Source: Berberis thunbergii (lineage: Eukaryota > Streptophyta > Magnoliopsida > Ranunculales > Berberidaceae). Taken from it: DNA of 64,000 nucleotides. The notes under the pieces are model-generated. The model did no database searches, was not told where the DNA came from, and worked only from the letters and a program-made list of their open reading frames with translations. The first letter of the stretch is position 1; the number at the start of each line of letters is the position of its first letter. Made by a program: the position numbers and the translations under genes. Of the stretch, positions 20,074 through 31,639 are shown one piece after another. Where the stretch lies: contig QNQO01002091.1 of the NCBI GenBank assembly GCA_003290165.1, forward strand, positions 1 to 64,000. The letters run 5' to 3'.

Positions 20074-22095
20074 CAGGGGCGGATCTAGAATTGCAAACAA
20101 AGGGGGGCAAAAAATTTATAGATAATTTAATTTCTAAAATAAATAGATAAATATGATTAAAATAGAGTTTTAAAAGTGTTACAAGATAAACATACATATT
20201 GAGTCAATGTAGATGCGCTGTAGATTTAGGTAAAAGCTCTCTACGAGTTTTCATGTTCTGGTAATGCTGCATAATCACCTCATTATACTGAGTCCATATG
20301 AAATATCTCATTAAAACTTAAACAAATATGATACAAAAAAAATAAAAATTACCATATATTTAAATAATTAAAATAATATTTTAAATAATTTTAAAAATAG
20401 CAATCCATCCATAATTTCATTATCACTCTCTCATTTGTCTTTTTTATCAAATCCAAGTTACCCAACCAAACCAAACCCATAGCCACTCATTTGTCTTTTT
20501 TATCAAACCCCAAGTTACCACCAAACCAAACCCATAGGCATAGCCACTCATTTGTCTTTTTTATCAAGATTTTGTCATGATTGGTGGAGCTAATATCAGA
20601 CATGGAGATTTTGTCAAGATTTTTACCACCAAACCAAACCCATAACCAAACACATGGAGATCAGACATTTTGGTGGAGTAGGAAATATCAGTAATGAGGG
20701 ACAACCACGTGGTTGATTAGGGAAAGTGTGGTAACAGTTGCCTCAAAGAAGATGAAATTAGTGATAACTATTTTCAGCCAATTTTTTGTACTTTCAGCAG
20801 ACTGTCTTGAGCTAATAAATCGACATTGATAGTACAAGTGATGATTATATCAGTTTTACAGCTGATTTGCACATATTCAAGGCCTTACCCAACCAAACCA
20901 AACCCATAGCCACACTCAACTCAACCCTCACGCTTCACTTCAATCTTCTTCATCTCACTCAAAGTCAAACTCTTCATTTCACTCAAACAGAAATAAAGTT
21001 CTTCTCACTCAAACAGAAAGAAAGCTTTTCATTTCACTTAAATAGAAAGCTCAAGGTCCTCATCTCACTCAAACTTAATCTTCTTCGTCTCAGTCAAGAT
21101 TCAAGCTCAAGCTCAAGCTCAAGCTCAAGCTCACTCTTCTTCATCTCACTCAAACTCAATCATCTTCGTCTCAGTCAATACTCAAGCTCAAGCTCACTCT
21201 TCTTCATCTCAGTCAAGCTCACTCTGCATCTCACTGAGAACTAGGGAGATGAAAATCAGGGAGATCGACTTCATCAGAAGAGAGATCGATCTCCATCAGA
21301 GTTCATCAGAGTTTCTAATCTAGGTTTTGATCTCAGAAGTTTCTGATCTAGAGTGCATATGGGTTTCAATCAGAGTTTAGATCAGAGTTTCTGATCTAGA
21401 GTTTCTGATCTAGAGTTTATGATCTAGAGTTTCGATCTCAGAAGTTTCTGATCTAGAGCTCATATGGGTTTCTCAGAAGTTTCTGATCTAGAGTTTCTGA
21501 TTTCAGAGTTTCGATCAGAGTTTCGATCAGAAAGATCAGAGTCTGTGATTTCAGAGTTTAGATCAGAGTTTCTGATCTCAGAGTGTCGATGTCAGAGTTT
21601 CTGATCAGAGTTCATCAGAGAAAGATCTGAGTTTCGATCTCTCAGAGTTCATCAGAGACAGATCTCCATCTCTCTCTGATCTCTCTCTCGAGTTTCTGAT
21701 CTAGGTTTTTTATTCATCAGAGCAATCCAAGGTAAGAAGAGATTAAGATTAAAGTTGATTTTATTGTTCAATTGTTCTGTTGATTTCATTTAGAATCTAT
21801 AATAAATAAAAAACTCACCTTGTTTCACAGGGATGGAGAAGAAGCTATTGTTGAGGACCGAAAGCGTGGAGGCGGAGATTAGAAGCGTCAATTGTTTTGT
21901 TTTTGTTTTCTTGAATTGTAATTAGGGATTGTAATTATGATATGTGATATGTAATTGAGATTTTTGTTTTTATAAGAGGGGCAAAAAAAAATTTCTAAGG
22001 GGGGCAAGATTGAAATTTTATATTACTTTGGTAGATTTTTTCAAAACCTAAGGGGGTCAATTGCCCCCCTTATCCAAGCTGTAGATCCGCCCCTG
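20074..22095. mobile_element. Non-autonomous hAT element with CAGGGGCGGA ends (inserted in unit A)
   Basis: 2,022 bp from CAGGGGCGGATCTAGAATTG to TAGATCCGCCCCTG, with a perfect 8-bp target duplication GGTGGTGG (20066-20073, 22096-22103). The empty site is preserved in unit B near 28196-28210. These termini are typical of Tip100-like hAT elements. No transposase is present. The cargo includes a CTCAAG-rich tract (about 21095-21220) and a minisatellite of gatctagagtttc/gatcagagtttc units (about 21290-21715), followed by a possible GT-AG intron (21732 to about 21830) before a short coding-like piece (GGATGGAGAAGAAGC). Confidence 0.93.
21290..21715. repeat. Minisatellite of GATC-containing units inside the hAT element
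   Basis: Irregular tandem repetition of tttctgatctagag, tttcgatcagag and related 12-20-bp units, all containing GATC and palindromic tctaga/agatct cores. It occurs nowhere else in the window. Confidence 0.8.
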
Positions 22096-23345
22096 GGTGG
22101 TGGCATTAATGGTGGCATGATGGTGGTAGCATGCATGGTCGCACTAATGTAGTGGCAGTAGAACTGGTGGAGATGGTGGTAGTAACGATGATGATGGTGG
22201 TTATGTAATGGTTGTAGCCGTTGTGGTGGTGGTGGAAGTGAGGTGATGGTTGTGCTATTGGCAGTAGTAGTGGTGGTGGCTGGTGGTTGTGCTATGTTGG
22301 TGATGGTAGTGTGATGAGGTGTTATGAGTGGTGTTTGTGTCATGGTGGTGGTTGTAGGAATGAATGGTGGATATTGAGAAATTGAAATTGTGAGAATAAA
22401 AACTAATGAAAATCCTGAAAAATCAACATCCCTCCACTAAGGCTCTTTTGGAATAATTTTTTTTTTGTTGATGTAGTAGTTGGAAGTATAGTATTTTTAG
22501 TAAACGACTCAAATTCGATAATCGTGGAGTTCGCCTAATTTTTTTTTATTTTTAATGTAATTTTATTAGTAATTGCAAATATTAAAAAAATGTTTAGTTG
22601 AAAATCGAAGTGGTCGGTTCAATTTTCGGTTTCTATGTGATTTTAATCGATCAAATCGAATCGACCGAATATATATAATAAACAATATATATTTTATATA
22701 TAAATAATATAATATGTTTAAAATAGTCGGTTGGTTCAATTTTATTTCAGTTTTGGTTTGATTTTAGTCGATTCGGTTCACAATTTAAGTGAAAAACCGA
22801 ACCGACGATTCAGTTTTCAACCCTACAAAGAAAACTTCAAACCTTGAACTTGTGATTCCATCTGTCACAGTTTTACCACTAAGCTGGTACTCATATGGAA
22901 TCCCTTACTGATCAAACATATATATATTTAATTATATATTAAATTGTTTTTACAAGCCAATAGATCTACATCATTAACTAAAAATATAACCTTGAATATC
23001 TACTGCGATAAATCAAAGTTTTGAACACTACATGTGCTTTCCGATAGAATAAATAACTAAGGGTGTGTTTAGAAACTCATTTAAAAGCAATTATTAATTT
23101 AAAATCGTTGAAAATTACCTAAATTAGTATGGATACTCCAATATTTTCAACTTTTCGTTTTTTTTTTCTCTCATACAAAATTCATTTACTAAACTTATAA
23201 AATAAGTATAAGTGGTTATGTTTTTAGTTGCGGCTTTAGAGAATGAAAGATGAATGTGAGACTAACCACTCGCCATTAAATAAGGATAATGATTTTCTCG
23301 AACAATGATGTAAATTGATTCAATGAACTTAACTTAAATCCATCG
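22096..23345. other. Unit A upstream region: GGT-rich tract and AT-rich segment
   Basis: 22096-22345 is a (GGT/GTG)-rich low-complexity tract shared with 28200-28400. 22430-23345 is AT-rich and shared with unit C (two copies, about 32060-32750 and 33340-34210). It contains a tRNA-like trace near 22840-22900. No gene. Confidence 0.6.
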
Positions 23346-23363
23346 GCTCGTAACAAATTTGAA

Positions 23364-24434
23364 TGCTGAAATTTACGAAAAAAAAAAATATTTTGAAATA
23401 ACTCGTCGAAAAACAATGTACTTTTCGTTTTCGGTGCTTTAAATTTTGAGATTTCAAAAAATAAAATATTTCGCGAATTTTCATAAAACTTCGTGAAATC
23501 ACGGCCCTTGGCAAGGGGTATTGTCAAATGGTGTTCCTTTTGAGTAGGTACTGATTTGTTGTTTTTTGTTGTTGTGTGCACCTGCCCAATTTCACTCATC
23601 AACACCCCCTCAATTCTATCTAACACCATTATTAAATAACCAAAAACCCTACCTGTTGGTCGGTTTTGAGCGAGATGAAGGTGGATTCTCCAACCTCACT
23701 CGCTTGGAAACACTTCTTCAAGCCTCTATCGACCTCTCACTCAATTTATTTGACCTCTCTCCACCCATTTTTTTTTCCTTTCCCAAACACCTTATTTCTC
23801 CATTTTTCAACTCTTTGGAATTACTAGTTGAAGTTTGAATAATTTAGGGGTGACTTAGAAATTAGCAAAATAACCCAACAATAAGTATATAGTATGCATA
23901 AATGCAAAGGAAAGTCCTTATGGAGGACAGTTGGCCCTTACTTAAGCGGCTACACCTTCCTAGAGTATTTTGCTACCACATCCATGCAGGAGTTACTTTT
24001 TGTTTTCTTCGTTGATCTGTTGGGCCCTTTCCGTATGTAATCATGATGCATTTAAGCTAAATGCATGCAAGTTCTTATGCCCATATCATTGATTTTCACC
24101 CCAAGCAAAGCAGTTTCCGCCTACTTAGGCCGAGGAGAGGGTGTCATTATTGGACACTCAATTGTCCTGATTACAAAAACATGGTTTCCTAGCATTTTCA
24201 AATACAAATAGTTCATGAAATATTCTTTATATGTTTTCGAGATTGCAACGACAACGATGCTGGCAGTCAGTCGCTGCTCTGCCCTCTTGACTCTCCCTTC
24301 TCTGCAATACACGTTAAATGAACCAATACCACCGCCCTCACCTCAACATCCACACATACCACCTCAATACCAAAACACTAAACCTCAACCTCAACCTCAA
24401 CACCAACACACACCACCACTAGCTTGACATGAAA
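23364..24434. repeat. Junction repeat, copy J1, between units A and B
   Basis: Matches 4268-5261. A short remnant of its right end (about 28655-28721, ccaaaacataccacc to gacatgaattttgc) separates units B and C, consistent with a repeating J-body-J-body array. Confidence 0.85.
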
Positions 24435-24920
24435 TTTGCAACTTTTTTGACACCATCATTTTCATTGAAGGAAACCACCACCCTCTTTTTCATGTGCTTA
24501 ATGGCACCACCATTATAAACCCTCTCTCACCACCATTCCTCTTTTCTTCCTCAATTCTCTCTCAAAAACAAAAACCATTACTAGTGCACTGCCCCGCCCC
24601 GCCGTCCACCAAACTAATTTTCCTTTTTTTTTTTTTCCTATTTTTGTTGTTGTTGTTGTTGTTCTTCTTCTTCTTCTTTTCTTTTCCTTGATCTGTTTTT
24701 TTTTCATGCACTCGAGTAGATTTGTGTGAATCTGCTTAAGGGTAGGAAAAAATCTAGATCAAGGAGACGAGAAGAAGAAGAAGGAGGCGGGTCGGGTTGG
24801 TAAGTATGGAGAAGAAAATAAGAAAGAAGAAAAGTGAAAGAGAGGAAGAAGTGAGAAGAAGAACAAAGGAGAAGAATGAGACGAAAGAAAGAAGAGGAGA
24901 GGGGATGTGTGACCAGCCGA

Positions 24921-26211
24921 CAGGGGAGGAGCCAGGATTGCAGATAAAGGGGGGCAAATAATACATAACTATTTACGAAAATACTAAAAAACTGGGTTTT
25001 TACAATCATATTTTAGCAATCAAGGTGATATGGCGTGATTGTGAAAGAATGATGATTAATTCAACTATACAAACAATATACGTGACATGATTAATTCAAC
25101 TGTACCTAGCTAATTAAGAGCTTCCCTTTTTTACTTGGAGAAAACAGAAGCATGCATTGTGATATAAGATGGGAATTGGTGAGGAGCAGACATCTGGCTT
25201 TGAGGCAGCAGGACGGTATAGTCCAAGTCCAAGGAGTAATAGCAGTATTAGCTGGACTGGACTGGATGGATTCAAGTGAATTTGTTGGACAACAATTTTA
25301 TTTTTGGAATCCTCCTTCCTCTTCTCCTCTTGCTTTATTTGTCCGTTTGTTTCTTATTTTTTGAAACTCACTCCTAAATCAGAGCCTCCAAGGATAACAC
25401 TTACATAACCAACCCACTCTCTTTTATCTTCTTATTCTTATATGTCTTCTCGGAAGGGAAATATATGTGTGTGTATAGAGAGAAAGGGTTTTCTTCTTTT
25501 GGGCTAGCTCAGGCAAAACAGACAAACAAAAGCTTAGCCGAATCAACCTACGACCATCGTGTTTTTCCAACCGCCCCAAACCTAAATGATTACTTTTGAT
25601 TTTGAAAGATTAGAGAGAAAGCAAACAGATCAGATCCCAACCCCTGAATTAATGTAATATGTTGACTAATCTTTTATCACTCTTACCACCATATGCTAGT
25701 TGAATCTAAGGTAAGATAATCCTAATTCTTTATTTTCTTTATTTTTTTAACAAAACAAAAGAAAACCAGTGATGATGATGATGATGTATAATTTCCCTCG
25801 AATCCCCAACCCAATTAAAAATTTTATTTGAATATGATCACATGCATCCCAAAGCAAACCCACCATGTATGGTACCTTTCTTATGGTCTCTTTGTTGCTC
25901 TCTCTGTGTATAGGGGTGAGTGAGTTAAAATGAGTTGGTGGAAATTAAGAAAGAGATATTAAACAAAAAAATAAAGAGAGGGAGTGGGAATTAAAAAAAA
26001 AGATATTAAAAAAAATGCAGTATTGAAGTGGGATTGGTAAGGGTGGAGCTAAAAAAAAAATTTGTTGTTTTAATTTTTAGTGGAGTTAAAAGTCAAGATT
26101 TCATACAAAGGAGGGCAACATAAAATTTTAAAGGGGACCAATGTAAAAAATATGGGTAACCTAGTGAATTTTTATTAAAAGATAATTACTTAACACATAG
26201 ATCCGCCCCTG
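24921..26211. mobile_element. Non-autonomous hAT element with CAGGGG ends (inserted in unit B)
   Basis: About 1.29 kb from CAGGGGAGGAGCCAGG to AGATCCGCCCCTG, with an imperfect 8-bp target duplication (CCAGCCGA / TCAGCCTG). The empty site is seen in unit C near 29178-29195 (gaccagccggcgggcggggcg). It has no transposase. Interior 25140-25880 holds GC-richer, promoter-like and coding-like DNA that I cannot assign. The ends are the same type as the element in unit A, but the cargo is different. Confidence 0.82.
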
Positions 26212-27072
26212 TCAGCCTGCGGGCGGGGCGAGGCAGTGCAATGGGTATTGTTCCCTGAGAGAGAAAATAAGAGAAAAGGGTGGGTGATTGTGTCCTTTAC
26301 AAAATTGTTATTGTCAAAAACTCGTTGCCTTTTTTTTCTTTTTCAAACTTGAGTATGAATAATCTGTCGTCAAAGTCATACAGTGGCCAAACCTAAAGTC
26401 AAAACCGAGGATGGAAGATCATTAATTGCAATTCCATGGATGAGATGAGATGAGTCTACCTGAAGAAGATGACAACTCTTTGAAGCTTTCGTAACTACTC
26501 TACTCTTTCAGTCTTTGCATTTATTGTATTTTATCCCCTAAAAAAAACTATATCTTTGCTTGCATGAAGCAATTAGTTTGACTGGGTGTCGTCAATTCGA
26601 CTTTATTAAATAAAACCAATAATAATCTTGATTAGGAGGCTATTAAGCACACTTGAGACTTGATTTGCGGCTTATATTGTCGTATAAACTGGTCAAAGAT
26701 TTGGTTCGATCGTCAATTCTGATGTTTGACCTTGACCATTTCATCGAAAAAAAATCTCAACCATGTTTAGAAGCTGTAATTGCTTGTGGATCAATTCCTT
26801 TATTTTCCTTGAGCTTTTCTAATTTGTATAGGTTTTTGTTTTTTTTTTTTCTTTGCTCACACCTTTGCAGATTACATTTTCCATATAATGTGCTTGCTGG
26901 TATTAATATTATGGATCGAAGTGAGAGGCCAAGCTATCCAATCCAATGAATGAATTAGTTATGGTATTTGTATTTCTGAATTATCATAAAATCCTACAAG
27001 CGGTATATGTGCACAAAATTTATGATCTCAAATGCCCAAAACTAAAAAAAAGATGATCAGTCTAATATCTAA

Positions 27073-27666
27073 TTAGATGAACATAAGCTGTGAATAATGA
27101 AATGAAGAATGTGGAGATAAGGGTGACAATGGAGGAATGTTAAAGATACTGCTCTTCATATCTAACCCTTCCATCACAGCTGCCCAACACGACGGAGTTA
27201 ATGGACTAATAACAGAAGCAAAATCATTACTGCTAGCAGTGATATCAGATTCTGTTGTCATCGAAGTTTTCTTCTTGATCATTTTGTTTGTGCTTGTTTG
27301 ATCTTGATCATGTTTACTCTTGACATCAACTCTGCTTCTTTTCCTGGATTGATTCATTGGTTGCGGTGGTGGTGGTTGTGGTTGTGCATCAGATGATGTG
27401 ATTTCTAGTGGGAAGTTGAGAATGGCTTTGCTTCCGCGCATCCTGAAGGCAGCTCTATCATAAGCCTTAGCTGCTTCAATTGCGGTTTGAAAGGTACCTA
27501 GCCAAACACGAGCTCCTTTACGACTTGGGTCTCTAATCTCCGCTGCGTACTTACCCCATGGACGTCTTCTTACTCCCCTATAGTGCTTCTTGTCTTCAAC
27601 TGATGTCTTTAATGGAGGAAGAGAGATGTTTCTGCGACTAGTGATGCTGCTGGTGGATTGAAACAT
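27073..27666 (-). CDS. ERF transcription factor, N-terminally short, copy 2
   Basis: Single-exon 197-residue AP2/ERF group IX protein. AP2 domain at residues 28-89, followed by a Gln/Pro tract (QPQPPPPQP), a basic stretch (RKRSR), a Lys-rich segment (KMIKKK) and the C-terminal group IXb motif ending [20 protein letters not shown], including Ser-Pro positions that in related ERFs are MAP-kinase sites. It should act in the nucleus as a GCC-box activator. Compared with the 316-residue paralogue at 36236-37186 it lacks roughly the first 105 residues. About 17 codons upstream of the ATG are still in frame and recognisable ([15 protein letters not shown]) before a TAA, so the present ATG lies in formerly internal coding sequence. 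The TATA box at 27741-27749 is well placed. It appears to be the most intact of the three array copies. Confidence 0.92.
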   Translation of the reverse strand: MFQSTSSITSRRNISLPPLKTSVEDKKHYRGVRRRPWGKYAAEIRDPSRKGARVWLGTFQTAIEAAKAYDRAAFRMRGSKAILNFPLEITSSDAQPQPPPPQPMNQSRKRSRVDVKSKHDQDQTSTNKMIKKKTSMTTESDITASSNDFASVISPLTPSCWAAVMEGLDMKSSIFNIPPLSPLSPHSSFHYSQLMFI

Positions 27667-27740
27667 GATTTCTGAAGTATTTGAGGAGTAGTTTTTGTTG
27701 TTGTTTTGGTTTGGTTTGATTTTTTAGTTTTGAGATGTTC

Positions 27741-27749
27741 ATATTTATA
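27741..27749 (-). promoter_or_regulatory. TATA box of ERF copy 2
   Basis: TATAAATAT on the minus strand, about 75 bp upstream of the ATG, in the same context as in copy 1. Confidence 0.6.
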
Positions 27750-29851
27750 GGTAAGAGTGAGGAGTTGAATTTTGCTATTCTCTTGATTGGTTGACTGACT
27801 AAATTTCGTGTAACTCGGGTTCTCATGAGCTGGGAGGATGAAGGGTCCTTTTATTCTTTCTTTTAGCTTCTACTTTTCTTCTTCCCTGTAGTATTGACTC
27901 TTGGTGAGTGTGTTGGTGGATTGTAGTGGATGTGCCTAGCTTATGTCTTCTTCTGGGGTGCTTCTAATAATTGGGAACCCCAATATGGAAAATAATATTC
28001 AATGATGGATGTGGTGTGGTTGATTTTGTAATTAAAATGAGGAAGAACGATGGTTGTGATGGTGGTGGTGGTGGTTACAATAATGAAATTGTGACCATAT
28101 AGATGTGTTATAGTGATGTGGCTGTGGTTGTGGTGGGGTGACGGCGGTGTGGTAATGGTGATGGGTTCTACAAAGGTGATGATATTAATAATGGTGTGGT
28201 GGTGGCGTTAATGGTGGCATGATGATGGTAGTAACGATGATGATGGTGGTTATGTAATGGTTGTAGCCGTTGTGGTGGTGGTGGAGGTGAGGTGATGGCT
28301 GTGCTATTGGCAGTGGTAGTGGTGGTGGCGGGTGGTTGTGCTATGTTGGTGGTGGTAGTGTGGTGAAGTGTTATGAGTGGTGTTTTGTGTCATGGTGGCG
28401 GTTGTAGGAATGAATGGTGGATATTGAGAAATTGAAATTGTGAGAATAAAAACTAATGAAAATCCTGAAAAATCAACATCCCTCCACTAAGGCTCTTTTG
28501 GAATAAAAAAAATTTTAGATTAAAATTTTTTTTGTTGATGTAGTAGTTGGAAGTATAGTATTTTTAATAAACGACTCAAGTTCGATAATCGTGGAGTTCG
28601 CCTAAATTTTTTTATTTTTAATGCAATTTTATTAGTAATTGCAAATATTAAAAAAATGTTTAATACCAAAACATACCACCTCAATACCAACACACACCAC
28701 CAATGGCTTGACATGAATTTTGCAACTTTTTGACACCATCATTTTTGTTGAAGGAAACCACCACCCTCTTTTTTATGTGTTTAATGACACCACCATTATA
28801 AACCCTCTCTCACCACCATTCCTCTTCTCTTCCTCCATTCTCTCTCAAAAACAAAAACCATTACTACTGCACTGCCCCGCCATCCGCCACACTACCTTTC
28901 CTTTCCTTTTTTTTTTCTCTCTCTTTTTGTTGTTGTTGTTCTTATTTTCTTTTCCTTGATTTGTTTTTTTTTTCATGCACTCGAGCAGATTTGTGTGAAT
29001 CTGCTTAAGGGTATGAAAAAAACTAGATCAAGGAGACGAGAAGAAGAAGAAGGAAGCGGTTCGGGTTGGTAAGTACGGAGAAGAAATAAGAAAGAAGAAA
29101 AGTGAAAGAAAGGAAGAAGTGAGAAGAAGAACAAAGGAGAAGAATGAGACGAAAGAAAGAAGAGGAGAGGAGATGTGTGACCAGCCGGCGGGCGGGGCGA
29201 GGCAGTGCAATGGGTATTGTTCCCTGAGAGAAAAAATAGGAGAAGAAGGGTGGTGATGTCTATTTATTTATTTTTATTGATTGCGTGTTTCAGAAAGTAA
29301 GATGTGATTGTGTCCTTCGCAAAATTGTTATTGTCAAAAACTCGTTGCCTTATTATTTTCTTTTTCAAACTTGAGTATGAATAATCTGTCGGCAAAGTCA
29401 TACCATTGGCCAAACCTAAAGTCCAAACCGAGGATGGCAGATCATTAATTGCAATTCCATGGATGAGATGAGATGAGTCTACCCGAAGAAGATGACAACT
29501 CTTTGAAGCTTTCTTAACTACTCTACTCTTTCAATCTTTGCATTTATTGTATTTTATCCCCAAAAAAAAAAACTATATCTTTGCTTGCATGTAGCAATTA
29601 GTTTGACTGGGTGTCGTCAATTCGACTTTATTAAACAAAACAAATAATAATCTTGATTAGGAGGCTATTAAGCACACTTGAGATTTGATTTGCGGCTTAT
29701 ATTGTCGTATAAACTGGTCAAAATTTTGGTTTGGTCGTCAATTCTGATGCTTGACCTTGACCATTTCATCAAAAAAAAAATTCAACCAAATGTTTAGTAG
29801 CTATAATTGCCTGTGAACCAATTCTTTTATTTTCCTTGGGCTTTTCTTTTA

Positions 29852-29923
29852 TTCAACTGATGTCTTTAATGGAGGAAGAGAGATGTTTCTGCGACTAGTG
29901 ATGCTGCTGCTGGATTGAAACAT
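29852..29923 (-). pseudogene. ERF copy 3: first 24 codons only
   Basis: ATG at 29923, reading [24 protein letters not shown], the same start as copies 1 and 2. At 29852 it breaks abruptly into the downstream flank (attttccttgggcttttctt). The whole AP2 domain and C-terminus are removed by a deletion of about 0.6 kb or more. Its TATA region is also changed (AATAAATAT). Confidence 0.92.
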
Positions 29924-30060
29924 GATTACTGAAGTATTTGAGGAGTAGTTTTTGCTGTTGTTTTGGTTTGGTTTGAATTTTTAGTTTTGAGATATTCATA
30001 TTTATTGGTAAGAGTGAGGAGTTGAATTTTGCTATTCTCTTGTTTGGTTGACTGACTAAA

Positions 30061-30251
30061 AGAGCGATTCTATGTGTCGAGGGAAAGGGCGAGGAAACCA
30101 GCGAGGTAAACGAGGTGGTGGGGGGTGAACCGTTCACCCTCCTCAAGATGCGCGCGCAAAAACATCTCGAGGGGGGTGAACGGTTCACCCCCCGCCACCT
30201 CGTTTACCTCGCTGGTTTCCTCGCTCTTTCCCTCGACATTTAGAATTGTGG
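30061..30251. mobile_element. Mutator-type foldback MITE (copy 1 of family)
   Basis: 191 bp, almost entirely a long inverted repeat (TGTCGAGGGAAAG, then GCGAGGAAACCAGCGAGG, each mirrored at the other end), with a perfect 9-bp target duplication CTGACTAAA (30052-30060, 30252-30260). Units A and B show the empty site with one CTGACTAAA. A 9-bp duplication and long arms indicate a MULE-derived MITE. Confidence 0.93.
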
Positions 30252-30381
30252 CTGACTAAATTTCGTGTAACTCGGGGGGTTCTCATGAGCTGGGAGGATG
30301 AAGGGTCCTTATAATCTTTTCTTTTAGCTTCTACTTTTCTTCTTCCCTATTGTATTGACTCTTGGTGAGTGTGTGTGTGAT

Positions 30382-31357
30382 TAAGGGTGGGCATTTCATT
30401 CCACAATTTTGATACCTTTCGATTCCATTTTGTCTCATTCCAATTTTTTTTAGTCTTATTAGGATTGAATAATTTCATCCTAATTCCGTCCCGATCTAGA
30501 ATGGGATGGGATGGGATGAAGATTTTCAATCCCGTCCTGTCCCATCCCGAGTTAATTTTTTAATATTTATTATTTATTTATTTATTTATTTTTATTCATA
30601 TAAACTTACATATGACTAACAGAAACTCATGGTGTTTGCAGTGGTAACAAAAATGTTACTTCAAAAAAAAAATATTCATTAAACAAGAGAAAGATAACAG
30701 ACTGTTGATTGGATTCCCAATAAAAGTGACTCCAATTATTTAACTTCTAAATATTGATGATACCCAGGTGAAAATGAAAAATAACAATTAATTGAGTAAT
30801 AAATATTCAGAAGGAAACATTCAGGGGCGGAGCCAAGAACTTGAGATGCCCCAGGCTGTAAAAATATATATTTTTAATTACGATATATGTATTGATGGTA
30901 AACCATTATGAATATGTCAGAGCATCACCAATATGTCTATATTTTTTTCCTAACAAAAGATGAAAAATGTGATTTTGTCAATGAACCATGGATTTTTTTT
31001 CCACCGTAATGAAATTGTAAAATCAATTGGGAGGCCATCACAACGACACAATATTCTTAGTGGGTCTCACTTATCATGTCATTTTCTAAAAGTCAGTCCA
31101 CTCGACTTCATTGTTAGGGGATTTAGTGGTTACCCTTATATTTGCATGTCACATCTATATCTAATTATAAGAAAATTATTTTTCACGCTTTTATATGATG
31201 ATAATTTTCGCAGTAATCACAAACAACACGCTGATGAGACGAGATCGGGATGAAGTTTTTTCCATCCCATCTCATCCCATCCCAATTCCTCATGAACGAA
31301 ATAAGATAAAAATGAGTATATTTCGTCCCGTCCCATCCCATCCCATACCCACCCCAA
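30382..31357. mobile_element. hAT-type MITE with TAAGGGTGGGCA ends in unit C
   Basis: 976 bp with target duplication TGTGTGAT on both sides (30374-30381, 31358-31365). Subterminal gggatggga/cccatccca motifs match 15787-16344 and 58413-59280. It contains a CAGGGGCGGAGCC motif near 30823, probably the end of another hAT element nested within it. The empty site is visible in units A and B (gagtgtgatggtgg / gagtgtgttggtgg). Confidence 0.9.
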
Positions 31358-31639
31358 TGTGTGATGGTGGATTGAAGTGGATGTGCCTAGCTTGTGTCTT
31401 CTCCTGGGATGCTTCTAATAATAAGTGGGAAGCCCACTGAGTAATATTGAAAAGAATATTCAATGATCAAATACTTGTGTTATATGAAAGGTATTTGAGT
31501 CGATTTGGCGGCAATGGTGCATGTGATGTGGTTGATTTCGTAATTAAAATGAGGAAGAACAATCGTCTAGCTAGGCACATCGGCAATGTTTCTAGTTCCT
31601 TCTATCAATTTTTTTTTTTGTATTTGCTACTTCAATTTT

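Larger units (their letters stand above)
16912..23345. repeat. Duplication unit A (ERF segment, copy 1)
   Basis: Matches units B (24435-28655) and C (28721-35090) along its length, apart from insertions. Order: CT/GA-rich region, shared block 17500-18110, ERF coding region, promoter, GGT/GTG-rich tract and an upstream AT-rich segment containing the gggtgtgtttagaaactc block. Unit A alone has the hAT insertion at 20074-22095, the CACTA end at 18712-18893 and the 151-bp tandem duplication at 18378-18679. Confidence 0.88.
24435..28655. repeat. Duplication unit B (ERF segment, copy 2)
   Basis: Second copy of the ERF segment. It carries its own hAT insertion (24921-26211) and keeps the intact ERF 3' end. 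It stops in the AT-rich upstream part (after atgttta near 28655), where it joins the remnant J2 repeat. Confidence 0.88.

Noticed and set aside
20867..21244. 125-residue Ser/Leu-rich frame
   Set aside because: Low-complexity reading of CTCAAG repeats inside a non-autonomous hAT element.
22041..22343. Thr/Pro/His-rich minus-strand frame
   Set aside because: It is the reverse of the GGT/GTG-rich tract and spans the hAT element border.
31320..31350. cccatcccatccca array resembling telomere-like repeats
   Set aside because: It is the subterminal repeat of a hAT MITE; the motif and context are not telomeric.
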